Assembly: GCA_000507305.1 (NCBI GenBank)
Contig: DF239050.1
Span: forward strand, 210,361 to 274,360
Direction of reading: 5' to 3'
DNA: 64,000 bases
Source: Breviolum minutum Mf 1.05b.01
Lineage: Eukaryota > Sar > Dinophyceae > Suessiales > Symbiodiniaceae
The position numbers were made by a program, and so were the translations under genes. The notes under the pieces are model-generated. The model saw nothing but the letters and a program-made list of their open reading frames with translations, ran no database searches and was not told the origin of the DNA. Of this stretch, positions 46,808-59,215 are shown in pieces (the first letter of the stretch is position 1; each line of letters opens with the position of its first letter).

Positions 46808-47560
46808 CTCCGTGGCATCCTCATGCGTGGAAGGACTGCTCCTGTAAAGTCGCGACATCGAGTGCTGTGAATGTTTCAATATCGTATTCTTTCTTGTACT
46901 GGTCTGCTCTCTGTCTTTGTGAGTTTCTTCTTGTCTACTTGAGTCGGTCTTGTGTTGTTGCTTTCTTCTTCCAACTAAAGTCCATGGTCTTTGCTCGACG
47001 TGCCAACCCTCTTTGTCGCACCTCTTTGGCGTGTTTGGCGCTGGAGCTTCTGGTATTGTGTCCTGGTTGAGACAGGCTAAGGTCACTGGCGAATGGTTTC
47101 TCTTGGTGTTTGATCGAAGATATCGAAGTGGCCTCTTTGATCTCATCCTCATTCGCTTGCCGGGGAACCACAGTCGCTGAACCTCGCATGCCGCATTTGC
47201 GGAACTTCTTGAAAAAAAGAAAAGGAGGGAACGACCAATCGACCAATGACTATTTCACTATACACCTATACACCTTACAAAAGAAATGCATGTAAATAAG
47301 AAAAACAAATGACAGAACATCAAAATCATTACAACTGCTACCTTCTTGATTGAACCACTTTTAGGCAAAGCTGTGTGTGTCGAAGAATGCTGAGGCAAGT
47401 TCTCGACTTTGACCTCGAATCTTGAGCAACGTTTACCTTGCACAGCATTTGCAAATTTCATGCACAGCCGTGCACATTGAACGTGAGCTGTGCCAAGCCC
47501 TTTGAACAGTTTACTAAGGACTGTGATTGAATGCAAGGGCTGCCAAGAATGCACCAAGAA
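46808..47560 (-). CDS. unrecognised basic protein, at least three exons
   Basis: One of the best spliced models here. An exon ending at 47342 (ALPKSGSIKK) has an AAG|GTAGCA donor. A 134-base intron leads to exon 47207-46939, opening KFRKCGMRGSATVV after TTTTCAAG. A 97-base intron follows (GTAGAC donor, phase 2), then a 34-base exon 46841-46808 (SSPSTHEDATE) after TTTACAG, ending at GTGAGG. All phases agree. The first exon extends upstream to about 47530 (SKLFKGLGTAHVQCARLC). The protein is rich in Lys, Arg, Ser and Gln (KHAKEVRQRGLARRAKTM) and probably disordered. Further exons may follow below 46808. No family is recognised. Confidence 0.6.
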
Positions 47561-47879
47561 AAGGAGACTTACCAGTTATTTAACTTGCAAAGACAGAAGG
47601 GTCAGAAACCCACAACAAAAAGACATCAAACAGCCTTAGCTTCGACAACTTGATCCTTTTGAGCTTCAATGGCTGCCTCAGATGTACCAGACCCTATGAG
47701 AGGATGAGCAACAGAGTGCACTTGCTAGCTCCTGTGATTCCATTTTAACGTTGATATCGGCCCAGTCAGTGCCCATCAATGATAAAAAAAAATTGCCGTT
47801 GAAGATATTCCAAATGCCAGGTGATCACTTGATCAAACCATCATGTGATCTGAAAGTGCGGTAACACGGCAACACTTTC

Positions 47880-48809
47880 AGAAAATTTGATCCAAGTTTC
47901 TGGGACAGAGCTTGCGGTCCGTCGCCCTTGAATTGGTGGTGCCTTCACCCGAGGAGCAACTGTGCCTTGAAGGAAAGAGCGTGGAAATCGAGCCGAAAAT
48001 ACATAGTGAATGCCAAAATGTCCAATAAATGTCCATGTGTGCGGTGCAGGAACAGTGCCAGCCTGGCGTTCCGGACGCTTCAGCTGTCTCCTGAACTGGT
48101 GCCTGAACGATCATCTGCGTGTTGATGCTTGTTGTAATGCGCGAACACGGATGTAACATCTTGTAGATAAAATTAGATAAAAAGCAATGATGTCATGCCA
48201 CATCTCTTTGGGGGAGGATATAGCCTACCATCTTTGCTTTTCTCAAATATTACACACCAACTCCATCAAAGTTGTCTTTGGATATTCCCCTTGAGAAAAT
48301 GTTTCAAAAAATTGAGAAAAATGCAAACTGAAAGTTCATTGAGATAAAGTCAGATCGATTTTTGTCAAATTTCGATATTCAATACTACTATTTTGAACTA
48401 TTTTCAGATTTGAGTTGCAAGATCTCAGCCACAGACCTGCGCAACAGCTGGTGGGTTTCTGCTTGGCATAGGTGGAGCGGCGAGAGGGTACGATCCGTTC
48501 GTCGGCGCCGCCATCGGGGACCTTGTCGTCTCGGGGATTTGCAAGTTTCGTTTCAGGTCGTGTTGATTTGTATGTTTGTTGAACACGGTTTTGAAATTTG
48601 CCACCTAAAACAGAATAGTCAAATCTTTATTCGTCAATCTAACAGTGATTCAAACGATTCTTCAAGGTATCCAACTGTGTAGGTCGCTGCGGTGGCTGCT
48701 TCACAACAACTCCCTTTGGAGCCTTGATTGCCACACAAATCTGACTGGAGGTGCGACTCTCTGACTCTGAAGGTTCTGGGCTTACGGCGGCTACTTGACC
48801 AGGCCTGAA
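47880..48809 (-). CDS. unrecognised proline/serine-rich protein, several exons
   Basis: Exon 48804 to about 48665 opens after GTTTTTCAG and reads PGQVAAVSPEPSESESRTSS, later KAPKGVVVKQPPQRPTQ. A second exon ends at 48437 at CAG|GTCTGT and reads SPMAAPTNGSYPLAAPPMPS, then RNPPAVAQ. Later segments near 48122-48060 (QMIVQAPVQETAEASGTP, before a GC donor) and 47945-47880 may complete it. The composition is low in complexity and suggests a flexible linker or scaffold protein. The exon order is by strand and position only. It lies just downstream of the broken kinase gene and could be its 3' part. Confidence 0.45.
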
Positions 48810-48934
48810 AAACATGAAACACGGTGACCAAAGGCATAGCTTTGATGCATCTTCGCATGCGAACACCAGAGAAATAGAGCCAGGCCACATTGGAAAGGCT
48901 CGGCCGCTCATTTGCGTTGCCTTTAGCCAAAGAA

Positions 48935-49415
48935 GCCCTTCACTGTCTCTTTGAAGTACATTGTGAAATCAGGAAATGATTTCAGCTCGACGATTGCAAT
49001 TTCTTTCTTGCTTTGATCCACTAGGAGTTCGTGTTTGAAACCTTTTCGGTGCATCGTTTGTTGCAAAGCTGAGGTTGTGGCTTCTTTGGCGCCTTAGAGA
49101 TTTGCAAGTCACTGTGTCGAAGAGGGGATTAAACTCATTGAGCCAAGTGAGGCAAGCTGCGAAATTCTTAATTTTATTATGTACTCCTATAAAGTCCTCC
49201 CATCCGTTTGAACATGCGAGTTTTGCTGCCGCATCACACCAGCTTGCACCGCGCCAAAAGTAATTTCACCAAACCAGGCAGGACTGCACCGTTTGGCAAA
49301 ACAAGGGTTCCACTGCCCGCATTTCATCCAACAAGTCTGCCAGCACCAACGCAACGGAACCACCACACTCACGGAGTGCCTTATAATAACTAGCTTCCTG
49401 TGCTCGGGCAGCGCC
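48935..49415. other. spacer, possible kinase 3' remnants
   Basis: No complete exon. Near 49390-49290 one minus frame reads ALRECGGSVALVLADLLDEM, which could continue the kinase gene upstream in another frame. Confidence 0.25.
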
Positions 49416-49419
49416 ACGT

Positions 49420-50340
49420 CACGAACTTTTTCGTGGAAACCTGAACTCATGCATAGCTCGTCCACTGCCTTCGCCAACTTTTTCCAAGTTTGCCGCGCTG
49501 CTGTCAAAGGCCCGGGCACAATGCAAAGTGCAGCTCCAAGCCCGCAACGCCAAGAGCATAATGATCAATGTGATGAACAAATTGCATTTTGGGTTTCAGA
49601 TTCTCTTCCCGACTCAAACATTTAAATGTGTACCCTTCTGCCAGCTACGCGCCGGGGCACCAGTAGTGACAATCGCCAACCAAGCACTCACAGTCACAAT
49701 GCCAGTCAGCAACTCGCACTGCGCAACCAAGATCCATTAGAGTGAACTTCTTGCGAGCACCAAGCCTCTCGTCAACGTGGATATTGTGTGGCCCAACGTC
49801 TCCATGACATGCGATCGAATGCAAATACGCAAAGGCGCCAGAGAGCTGATGGAGAAGGTCACGCACGCAAGTGGTAAAACCCTGCCCCTGAACAATCTGC
49901 GCCCATTGGCCCATAGGCAAGAGGTATACCTTCCACAAAAGACATTGCGAGGAAAAGGGTGTCTTCTACCATGCAATGACGTAGGTTCTCTGGACATGAG
50001 AGCAGCCACGGACATGCTGCAAGACCAGCACCTCAAACTCAGCGCCATCCGGGGCCTCTTTCACTGCACCTGGGGAATGCACCCCCCATATACTCCAAAG
50101 TTGCCCCTGCCTAACTCTGCAGTCAATGTGTAGCTCCTTTGCATGATGGTGATGGCTCTCTGTGGGCCTTCATCTGGGTTAATCTCTGGGCCATCTTCTT
50201 CCTCTTTGACATTCGCTTTCTCAGGCGTGTCCTGGTCAATCCCTTCATTGGGCTTCTGGCCTTCTACCAAAAACTTTTGAGGCACCACGCTGCGGCTGCG
50301 ACCACCGGCACGACCACAGGTACAGCGACGCAAAGCACAG
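49420..50340 (-). pseudogene. protein kinase with several frame breaks
   Basis: Kinase subdomains occur in the right order but in shifting frames. About 50140-50085 gives ELGRGNFGVYGG, the ATP-binding glycine loop. 50067-49975 gives AVKEAPDGAEFEVLVLQHV, where the VK lysine should be catalytic. 49969-49880 gives VEDTLFLAMSFVEGIPL, the hinge. 49875-49648 gives LLHQLSGAFAYLH and HGDVGPHN, the catalytic loop with HGD in place of HRD, then MDLG in place of DFG. About 49580-49525 gives IDHYALGVAGLEL, subdomain IX. The breaks lie near 50085 (six Gs), 49972 (a TAG) and 49880 (four Ts), all too close together for introns. Either the gene is decayed or the assembly has homopolymer errors. The preceding 65 residues are acidic linker. 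If active it would phosphorylate protein Ser/Thr or Tyr; the substrate is unknown. Confidence 0.55.
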
Positions 50341-53118
50341 TGCCAGATATGGCAGTCGTTGCAAGATTTTTACAATAGGATTTGAGATGCCTTTAAGTCT
50401 GATTTCAGGGCCACACAGAGAGAGGCCCACCGTGAATCCAAAGTATAGCAGGTATACACGCATGAGGGGCCCCGTGTGCTTCCTGCTGGATTGCACAGAT
50501 TTGTTGGGTACGGCGTGCAGTCCAGCGCCTTACCCCCTGCTTTTTGAAAATTGATTGTGCAAAATGCAAATGGCACAAGATTTACATCTCTTGAAATGGC
50601 ACCAGCATTCGCGCACACAGCAATCACACACATCACTGAGAACAGGAAGTCTGCTCACCCACTTAGTTAGCTACCTGTCCATGCGCTACAACGATCAGCA
50701 GCAGCGGAGATGATCTTAACCTTACAAGCTTTGTAGGTGAACGGGCCGAAGGACTACATTCCCCAGTGTCCAGGTTTGATCGACATCATTCAACTTTAAG
50801 ATCTATTTCTTTCTATTTTGCTATATCATCTGCAAGTGTTTTGAATGTTCAGTCATGAGTGTCTCGTGTCTCAAATACAGGTATGATTGTCTATGATTCT
50901 TTAATTGGCGCTTTCAAAGAAACAACTTCAGTTCGAAGCTGAGCATGGAACCAAGCGCTCCGCCTGCTCTCTTTCGGCAGTTGCTGCTGCTTTTTCCGCA
51001 GCTGCCGCTGCACGCTCGGCCAATAAGATCTCCCTGGCACGTCAAAGTTCTCAGCTCAGCTGTGTCAAAGCAACCTATCCGTTCCTGTGAATGCACAAAT
51101 AACAAACAAAATCGACAATAAACGAATAAGTTGATGATCGATCATAAATGATAAATGACTCAACTACTGAGTCTTATGTACTGGAGTTAGTAGAAACCCA
51201 ACACCAAGAAATTTCTGACAAAGTTGAAATTCTACTCTGATGACCCCTGCTATGTTCTAAAATGCTTCACTCAGGCACCTCTCTGAAGCAAGCTTGGTTT
51301 GAATCTTGCCTCATTTCTTTTCTACCAAGAAATGGCAACTTGATTTATCAAAGAAACATATTGTGAACATGGATGCTTGCAAACACTCAAAATCTTCTGT
51401 CTTTCTTCTGTCTTTGATACCGCTTCACCATCCTGAGCTAGAAACAAACAGCTTGCCGAAGATCTTCTGAGATCCGGAGTACATCTTGCCACTCCCTGTG
51501 AGAAATTTCCAGCAAAGATTCTGCAACCAAGTACCATCGCTGTGACTGTCATATGGGATTGCTGACAAGAATTAGATACATGAAATTGACACAATCTCAA
51601 AATTCAATCACGCAGGAGCTCCACTGCAGCAAGCGCGTTGCGTAAATCAATAAGATAGGGATATATAGGGAGAAATGCCATGAACCCACATTCTAGCCTG
51701 CTCTCTGAGAAAGCATCAGCAACCACCGCCATCCTAGTCCAGCAGTTCGACATGTCAAATCAATGGCTCAGGCAATGAAGCCAGTCTGTGTGGACTGTAC
51801 AAGCCACATTTCAAGGGTTCCAAGGAATCAGGTTGAGGCCACGGCAATCAAAACTCTATAGTCTACTCATCTCTTTGTAGCCCAAATGCTGCAGAAAATC
51901 ACAGGGAAATCAAAGAATATCAAGTGTCTGACATTTCAGGGAACCTCCAAAGACCAAACATGAAATCTGGAATAACTGGACTGGGCTCACAATTCTCTCC
52001 GGTTCTTGCAGGCATCCATGAGGCCTTTCAAGATAGTACAGTCGTGACCTGGAGAGCGTCGCATGGGCGGTGTACTTGGAGATCCTTGACAACTCGATTC
52101 AACTAGATTGTCTTTCAAAATCCTCGTTCTCTAGTTCTGCTCTGCCCTTGTATAATGCTTGAATCTAACGAATTGTATTATAGCCATTTCAGATTGTTTT
52201 GCGGTGGCATCCCCACCTTCACAGTCCAGTGCCAGCACATTTATCGTGCCGACCTTATCAGCGAAAGCCCAGGGAGATGTATTGAAATGACCACTTTCAT
52301 TATAATTTCATACATATTTGCAAGTGGTCCAACAGAAGCTTTAAAGAAATGCCTGGGACTCACGAAGCAACGTTTCCATGGTCTTCGTCTTCATGGACCT
52401 TCAAAAGTTCAAGTCTATGAAAACAGTGAATTTCTCAACTCAAATGGCTGACAGTTGCTCCATGTCTTTTGATCTGCAGCCAAATGCAAATCGATTCGTC
52501 GACTTTTTACGAGAACCATAGACTTCAATCTGAAGTTGCAAAACCGGCATCGCTTGCAAGCCTACAAAAGGCCGTGTCACTAGATGTCAATGCAAACCAA
52601 GCTTGCAACAATCATCGTGAACGATCTAATTCACCTAATACCCAAATTTTCACAGGCCTTCGAACCTATACTTTTGCATGACTGTTCGGTGAGGCACGGC
52701 ACTTCAGCAGGCAGCAAGTCTCGAAACGTTCGGTTTTTTGATACTCATGTCCGATTCATTTCTATACTTCCATATTTCCACGCTTTTGGGATCATTCACA
52801 TCTCACTTTGCCCTCCAGATGCCTGACAGAAAGGAAAATCAACAGCTGTTGCAAAGGTGACTATGCACAAATACATCATAGATAGTTACAGTGCATCTCG
52901 GAATATCGAAACTGCAAAATGTCTGTGGGTGCAGCAGCCTAAGCCTGGGCGAGTTTGTAATCAAGATCCACTGCAACCTCAGTGGGCTTCAAACATCTAC
53001 AAACCAACAAATCCCCAAGCCTTCCACATGCTTTTCGATGGAAAACAAGTAAAGATCCAGTTCTGCCATTGAATTTTACAGAAACATTCCCCAAGCTCAC
53101 ATGGGACTTATATCATAA
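50341..53118. other. largely non-coding
   Basis: 50640-50380 is open in two minus frames and may carry exons just upstream of the kinase. 51105-50914 is GC-rich and open on both strands (Ala/Ser rich on plus). 51300-53100 shows nothing I can support. Confidence 0.3.
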
Positions 53119-53159
53119 CTATGTATATAACTGCTGTTGCTGCTTGGATGCTGCGCTCT

Positions 53160-53608
53160 TCATGACTGCCGCAAAGATGTCACTGCGAGAGATCTCACCA
53201 GCGGGTTTCCTTTTCAGAATTGGACCAATGCCACAAGGCCAAATCATGTGATGATATCGGTTTCCATTCGCATCCATTTGTTCTATTGGATCACGTGATG
53301 GTAGAGGTATATGATCATTCATGACTGATATCAAATGTCTGTACATGTCTTTACCCCAACTTAACGGTGAACAGCATAAAGCAGTCCATCACAGTTGCCT
53401 GTTCAAAGGATCGGTGCTTCCGGTGGGGAAGAAGCTGAAGTTGAAACGCTTTTTTGTTGGCCTTAAGTTGGTGAAAAGGTCCATCTGTGGTGAAATCTGG
53501 TGTGAGATATGAAAGCTTTTCAAACCCAGGCCAGGACTCGATATCATAAATGTCTTTGTCTCCATAATACTTCCTGAAGTAGCCTCGATCCTGATGTGCC
53601 GTGATGCT
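53160..53608 (-). CDS. unrecognised gene, two exons
   Basis: Exon 53608-53355 opens after ATTTGCAG and reads SITAHQDRGYFRKYYGDKDI, later DIESWPGFEKLSYLTPDF, and ends at GG|GTAAAG. A second segment at about 53255-53160 reads GIGPILKRKPAGEISRSDIF, then AAVMKSAASKQQQQ. The product is charged and non-repetitive and looks like a folded soluble protein. No family is recognised. The plus-strand frames over the same span are weaker. Confidence 0.5.
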
Positions 53609-53835
53609 CTGCAAATGTCTATATAGTTATACCTACTACAGTGGTAGAAGCATCTAGAAGCAACATGGTAGCCAATATAGATGACATGATAGCAACATGC
53701 AAACTTCACAAGCACAGCTGTGACATCAATTCAATGAAAACGTGCCGGCCCTGCTCCGTAGAAGACAAATGGTTCTTTTGCCACGTCACAAGCATCCAAA
53801 CCTGGCAGTGCGGCTCTCGGAACTGTCAACGATTG

Positions 53836-54543
53836 TCAACGTGTCACGTGGTCACGTGGCATTTCGTCCGAAACGGCCGGTGACACCCCACAGCGATCGG
53901 ATGCGGTCATCCACCAGCTTCCAAGTCCACTTTTGGCCGTAGGTCGCCTCTGGATGTATCCATGAGCAAAACAGTAACCGCACAATGGATACAAGAAAAC
54001 ATATTCAAGTGCAATCAACATATAGATCGATATATTATCATATGAAAAGACATCAACAGCAAGACACAGTCCAGTACATTTCTCGATTTGCAGCACATGT
54101 CCGACATGTCCTTTCGAACAAAGAAATCAACCTGCCTGGCCAAAAACACCACGCCAAGAATTCATCTGCCCCTCCCAATACACAGCCGTTGTCTGAAGGC
54201 CATGCTCCATTGAGGCAGCCTTGCTGTTGTACAGGTCAAACTCATCAATGGATGGATGTCTCGATCTTTCTCTTAAAGACTTTCCAAAGGAAAGCGATCT
54301 CAAGTACCATCATTCTTTTCATACCCATTCGAAAGCAATACGGGTTTCACTCCCCTTCACCATTACAACACCAGGTCCAAAGGCCACACTCTTGTGGTGA
54401 TGGGCAGCAAAGGCATAAAAACTTTCCAATTGGAGATGATTAATAAGGAATGCTTTAGGCTTTAGGACAACTTCTGGAACTGGAATACTCAAGACCAAGC
54501 TGTTCAATAGACACCTGATTTTGAGTTTTCCTGATTCTGCCAA
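53836..54543 (-). CDS. unrecognised gene, three exons to a stop
   Basis: An exon ending at 54325 (HHHKSVAFGPGVVMVKGSET, then RIAFEW|GTATGA) joins in phase 0 to exon 54219-54136 (28 codons, AASMEHGLQTTAVYWEGQMN, then SWRGVFGQ). That exon ends at a GC donor, CAG|GCAGGT. A third exon from 53949, after CATCCAG, is in phase and reads RRPTAKSGLGSWWMTASDRC to a stop at 53836. Another frame of the third exon (KWTWKLVDDRIRSLWG) also looks like protein but would need different splicing. The first exon extends back to about 54530 (hydrophobic, LLNSLVLSIPVPEVVLKPKA). Function unknown. Confidence 0.5.
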
Positions 54544-54889
54544 TGAATTGACTAGTATGTACAGTAGATTGACCTCTTGTTATATGCCGTGATCATATTT
54601 GGTTCGGCTATCTACTAGATCTTGGCATATTTTGGGGAAGTGGTGTGGGAAAATCTACCTTGAGGAGTCAGGATAATACCACTCTCGGACATCAACAAAT
54701 ATCAAACATCGACGACTTCAAAATTATTCACATGAAACTCAAGCATTTTGATGTTGGAATATGGTGCAACAAAAGTCCAAGTTCACTAGATCCCTTTTTT
54801 TTCTACAGTATCCGTTTAGTTTTGATTAAGATTGTTGCACAGATTTGAAAAAAAAAAGTTTTGTTGATGGGCTGGCAAGTCTGAACCAG

Positions 54890-55300
54890 GAAGCTTTCAA
54901 AGAGTCGCGTGCCAGGGTGGCATAGCTGGTCTCGACGTCCTGATCCAAACGTTTCGACGGAAATCTATGCTGCGAAAAACGGCCGAACGGCTGGCTTCAC
55001 CAAGTGCGGTTGCCGTTTTTCCCCGCCTCCATTTTGGAGCAGGCGAATGGAAAGCTGATCCACGTGTTTTTTTTGAGCTTGGGCCCACACTACAGGATGC
55101 AGCACTTGACACCAGGAGATGGCAATGAAGTGCAAACAGAAATAATATCCAAATATGCAGTGAACCAGGGGCCTGCAAAGATCCGTAAAGTTTTTTTTTC
55201 ACTTTAAACCTCGCCCTGACTCTAGAGGACATCCTGCCTGACGCGCATGAGGTGCTGCAATCCGATCTGACCTTGTTGGACGGGAGTCCGTCCAGCAAAT
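54890..55300 (-). CDS. weak two-exon gene candidate
   Basis: 55300-55205 reads LDGLPSNKVRSDCSTSC and ends in RARFK at AAA|GTGAAA. A GC-rich segment at 55075-54960 is open in two minus frames; one (QKKHVDQLSIRLLQNGG) reaches a stop. Neither frame shows a motif. Confidence 0.25.
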
Positions 55301-55309
55301 TTCAGCGAA

Positions 55310-57060
55310 GATATGACGTTTCCGCAGGGTATCAGCCACATATACTGCTTGCAGTCAGTCTACCTAAATTTTCCTCTGGTTTCCTGGCGTTCTGATGATT
55401 CTTTGTAGTTCTAAAGACCTATAGCAGCTGCTTGACATTGCTTGACACATGGAGACAAAACTTGCGAAGGACGGCCTGGGAACTCACATGGAGTTTGCAG
55501 CAATGTTCTTTCTGCTCATTTCTGCTCTAACATGTTTTTTTTCGTTTTTGGGGATTGGCATGGCTCATGGCTTTGTCTACCAGTTCTTTAAGATCCCAAA
55601 CTAAGTGCACTGGACAATGTCTTGTGGCGACCCAATGCGCTGCAACCTTGGCAAAATGATCTGAATCAATCTCTCTTCATGATAGTAAAAACTGGATGTC
55701 TGGATATGTCTGCAGGCTACTGTAAAATAACCACTTGCTACGAGGTGGCTTCAGCTAGAAGATGGGAGAATGGACAAGTATGGCAGTATCAACTTCCCGC
55801 CTCGTGCCAGTCGTATGTACCGAAAAGCACGGTAATTGCCTGCATTTTGCACAAGCAAACCCGAAACATGTTGCATGACTGCATGACTGCATCACATATT
55901 GAAAGTGAGATTGCTAATTGGCATTCAAAGCAGCCAATCTTTGGAATTGCATCACTCATCACTCCAATATCGCTCCTTTTTATCCACCCTTAATCGCAAT
56001 TACAACCGAAAACGGCGCAACGGATGGATCCTAGCACAGTCCTGGCATCAATTCTTCAGGCTCGTTGTGTGAAAGAATGGAAACGAGATGCATGAAGATA
56101 CCCCAAGGGATTAGACACAATTGACACAATTTTCAAACGCAAACTTCAATCGAGACGGCTGTGCTCAAGCGGAGCTGCTGATTGTCTTCTCCTGTGAATT
56201 TTGCTCAGATCTGCTGGATTGAATCAATACTATAACGTATCATAGCATGCCATGCCGCCATGCTATGACAAGGATATTTTCGTGAAAATCAGCGAAATAT
56301 TGTGTTGTTGAAAATTTGTTTTTCTGCGACACTTGTTTCGAGAGAAGTCCTTCTCCCACCACTCAGCACTCCGGAAAATGCTCCGCTCCAGGAACCCAAA
56401 GGCGGAGGCGGTGGCCTCGATCGAACGATGACAACAGACCGCAGATATTGAGCAAAGTAACTATTGATTTGAACCATATTGAACCCATATCAAAACTAAT
56501 CTAGGATTTTTCTGGTTCTTTCAATTCCAAGAAACTCAATAGCGACACCAGCAGACTCTGATGTTTGTTGCAAACATTCTCCTGCTTTGTCCTGTGATTG
56601 CAAGCGGAGTGTTAGTGAGCAAAGTTGACAGTGACGAAGAACCCCGTCAAAATACATGTCGAAAGCCAGCAGTTTCTGTGAGAATGCCGTCCTCTTTTTC
56701 TTTGGTCGTCTCCTCAGTCTCCTGCGTTTGATCGCTTAAGTCCATTGCCAAGCTCACTTCTGGATACTCTGTGGGGTCTATTCGGCTACATGTGGCTGTA
56801 CATCTCTGTAAACTGTACTAAAATGATCAAACAAAAACTATCGTAGTCTACGGGAACACCATCCAGATCTTCTAGCTCATCATGACTATGCCTTCAGCAG
56901 GCATGTCCCCCAAACTAACATCGCAGTGACTGTTCAGTCTTGAGCCAAGAGCAAAGCGAAGCAGAAATTTGTTACAATCAAACTGCGGCTCCATGCAAAT
57001 GTATTCAAATGATATTCAAATGTATAATTTCAGCATGTCAGTCATCTGAATATATCTAAA
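55310..57060. other. largely non-coding
   Basis: One proline-rich minus-strand fragment at 56430-56300 (RPPPPPLGSWSGAFSGVLSG) might be an exon. The plus-strand frame 55622-55993 has no motif. Confidence 0.3.
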
Positions 57061-57070
57061 TCAGAATCAT

Positions 57071-57640
57071 TTATGCAACATTCACAACATGAGCTTGTAG
57101 AAAGCTGCACAACGAAATGTTTCCAGACTTCTGTGGCCTTGAGTTGAAAAAACGCCTTCCCAATGCTCTATATCGGATAGCTTGACATGGTGCCTTGAAT
57201 CGAGTGCCAATCACCCGATGCAAAACGAGAAAGGGTTTAGGTATTTTCTTTGTGTGAAATTCAAGATCTCCTGTGAGCCACAAAAAATCTGATCTCCAAT
57301 GCTGTTGCAATGGCAAAGAATGTCATCCATTTGCACACTGGTTCTTTGCCATCCATTTACTTGAGTGTTTCCGAGTTGCATTTGCAGCACACTTTCACGA
57401 TCAGAGATGGCAGCTTGCACTTTCCTTACCTGGAAAACTTCAAGATGGCAGTCATGCACTTACCTGACAAACAATTTGGCAAAGACTGAGCCCCAAAACG
57501 TTGGGCAGATCTGGAAGTTGATCCAAATAGCTTCTCTTCATATCCACGGCCAAACCACGCAGGTTTGCCAGGTCTCCCTTGGGGAGATACCTTGGCACAT
57601 TCGTTGAAAGATTCAACAAATCTTTCAGGTTCTTTGCATG
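57071..57640 (-). CDS. unrecognised gene with a 34-base intron
   Basis: An exon from about 57630 to 57464 reads LKDLLNLSTNVPRYLPKGDL, then ANLRGLAVDMKRSYLDQLPD, and ends at a perfect CAG|GTAAGT donor. Only 34 bases later, TTTTCCAG opens an exon at 57429 (VRKVQAAISDRESVLQMQLG, then NTQ) with the same phase. A possible donor GTAAAT follows at 57360. The frame also stays open to 57211 without it. A further segment at 57230-57090 (KAPCQAIRYRALGRRFFNSR) may be the next exon. Without splicing, the first donor leads straight to a TGA. The protein is helical and leucine-rich. No family is recognised. Confidence 0.5.
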
Positions 57641-57769
57641 CAACTGGCATCATGTTTCACCTTCCGAAAAAGTTTGTCTTCACTTGCTCCATCGTGGATA
57701 CTCTAAGTGAAGTTAGTCAAAGAATGTGTCAAGTGTCAGGTGTATTGTTCTTTAGTTTGAGGCCCTAAA

Positions 57770-58380
57770 CCATCATGTAGCCATGTATTGAATGTTGCAA
57801 TAGGTTTTTTGCATACATCTGTCCACACTCAACACACATGATGCAATTAGGATGTCCATCCAGGGCACTTGTAGGCACATGGCTTGTAGCTGGGATGTGA
57901 TCCAGCAGCCTCCAGGTTGTTCATGATTCCCCGCGGCTGTCAGAGCTCACAAGACAACTTGGAACTGGGATGCGGATCTTGCCATATGTAGAGGTTATGA
58001 GAAAGTAGGTAATTGAATGTTGAATGAAGTAACATCATGAAAACATCATTGAAAAAACATTCCAAACGACAATGCAACGAAGAAAGCATCGTGGAACACG
58101 TCGCTTTGGGAGAAGACCAAAAATGAGAAGCCCTACTTCAAAGGCTTTCAGGCAAATCTGGAGTTTGTCACATCGGCAAGAGAGGATCGCTCTTCAAGGG
58201 CGTTTAAATGATTCGCACATGTATTGAAATGTGTGATTCAAGCGCGCCTGTGTGAAGGTATGATAGTTTGAAGTTCCAATCTCAACGAAGTCATAGTGGT
58301 ACAACTGTCCTCACCAGGTGACTGATTTCAGTCATGTAACTCCATGGATACCAATCAAAAAAACCAATGTGGCAGGGCTG
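57770..58380. other. intergenic, no gene seen
   Basis: No supported exon on either strand. Confidence 0.35.
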
Positions 58381-58384
58381 ATAC

Positions 58385-58470
58385 AATTGATACAATTCGA
58401 GAATCTTGGGCCTGGCTCCAAACTTGGTTGAGGACGTTGAGGACTCTTTCGCTTTCGACCTGTTGGTCAA
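58385..58470 (-). CDS. single exon-like fragment
   Basis: After a GACCAACAG acceptor, the minus strand reads VESERVLNVLNQVWSQAQDS, then RIVS, before losing support. Charged helical composition; splice partners not found. Confidence 0.3.
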
Positions 58471-58924
58471 AGCATGCCCATGGAAAACATGTTAAAATTC
58501 TGTTGAAACCTCTTATTCCTCGGTCATCCTTCAACCAAAGAGTTTGTACCGTATTCTAAGCTGTTTCAACTCTTGCAAGGCTTGGTGTTTATCGATTTTT
58601 CACCTCACCACTGAGGTTACAGCCTTGCGAAGAGCTTGATGACGGAGACTCCTGAGTTTAACTGTGAGAATTTTGCCCGACGAAGAGTTTGACGAAGAAC
58701 GACGAATGGCTCGCCTCAGCAGGTCCACAATGCCAGTTGTCATCGTGGAACCACTGCTTGTACTGTACCTTGGTCACCATGTAATTATACATACAGATAT
58801 TCAACATGATGATATATCAGACTGATATTAACAAACAATATTCGTGATGACATACATACACAAATTCATCAAATTCCCAACTGCAAACTACAAAAACTTG
58901 CCAAGAACCACCATGATAGATTGC

Positions 58925-59215
58925 TCAGTGGCTAAGATTCGTACTAGCCACGCATCCCAGCATGGCCGGCAGCACCACAGGCAGTATCGGTACGATCCAC
59001 GTCCCTGCATCCACATTCTCGGCTGCAACCAAAAAAACACTCCGTGTCTGACCCGTGGTTGAGCCGGATGTACCAGGTTGTCTTGAAGCTAGGCTGGGCA
59101 GTTCCCAGAAGAACTCTACAAAAACAAGTAGCAGCACTGTTTTGATCCTTGAGTTTACAAGATGGAGATTGTCACTTTGGACTCTTGATATCTGTAGGGC
59201 TGAGTGGGTGCACAC
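58925..59215 (-). CDS. possible terminal exon with membrane segment
   Basis: The minus frame reads ELPSLASRQPGTSGSTTGQT, then RSVFLVAAENVDAGTWIVPI and a hydrophobic tail (LPVVLPAMLGCVA) to a stop at 58925. It looks like a C-terminal exon ending in one membrane segment. The upstream boundary (near 59120) and the family are unknown. Confidence 0.35.
   Translation of the reverse strand: MCTHSALQISRVQSDNLHLVNSRIKTVLLLVFVEFFWELPSLASRQPGTSGSTTGQTRSVFLVAAENVDAGTWIVPILPVVLPAMLGCVASTNLSH

Noticed and set aside
56939-56952. Spliced-leader relic on the minus strand (TCTTGGCTCAAG, 11 of 12 bases of the leader 3' end)
   Set aside because: A single 12-base near-match is expected by chance in a window this size. 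No further leader sequence lies upstream and no gene start follows closely.
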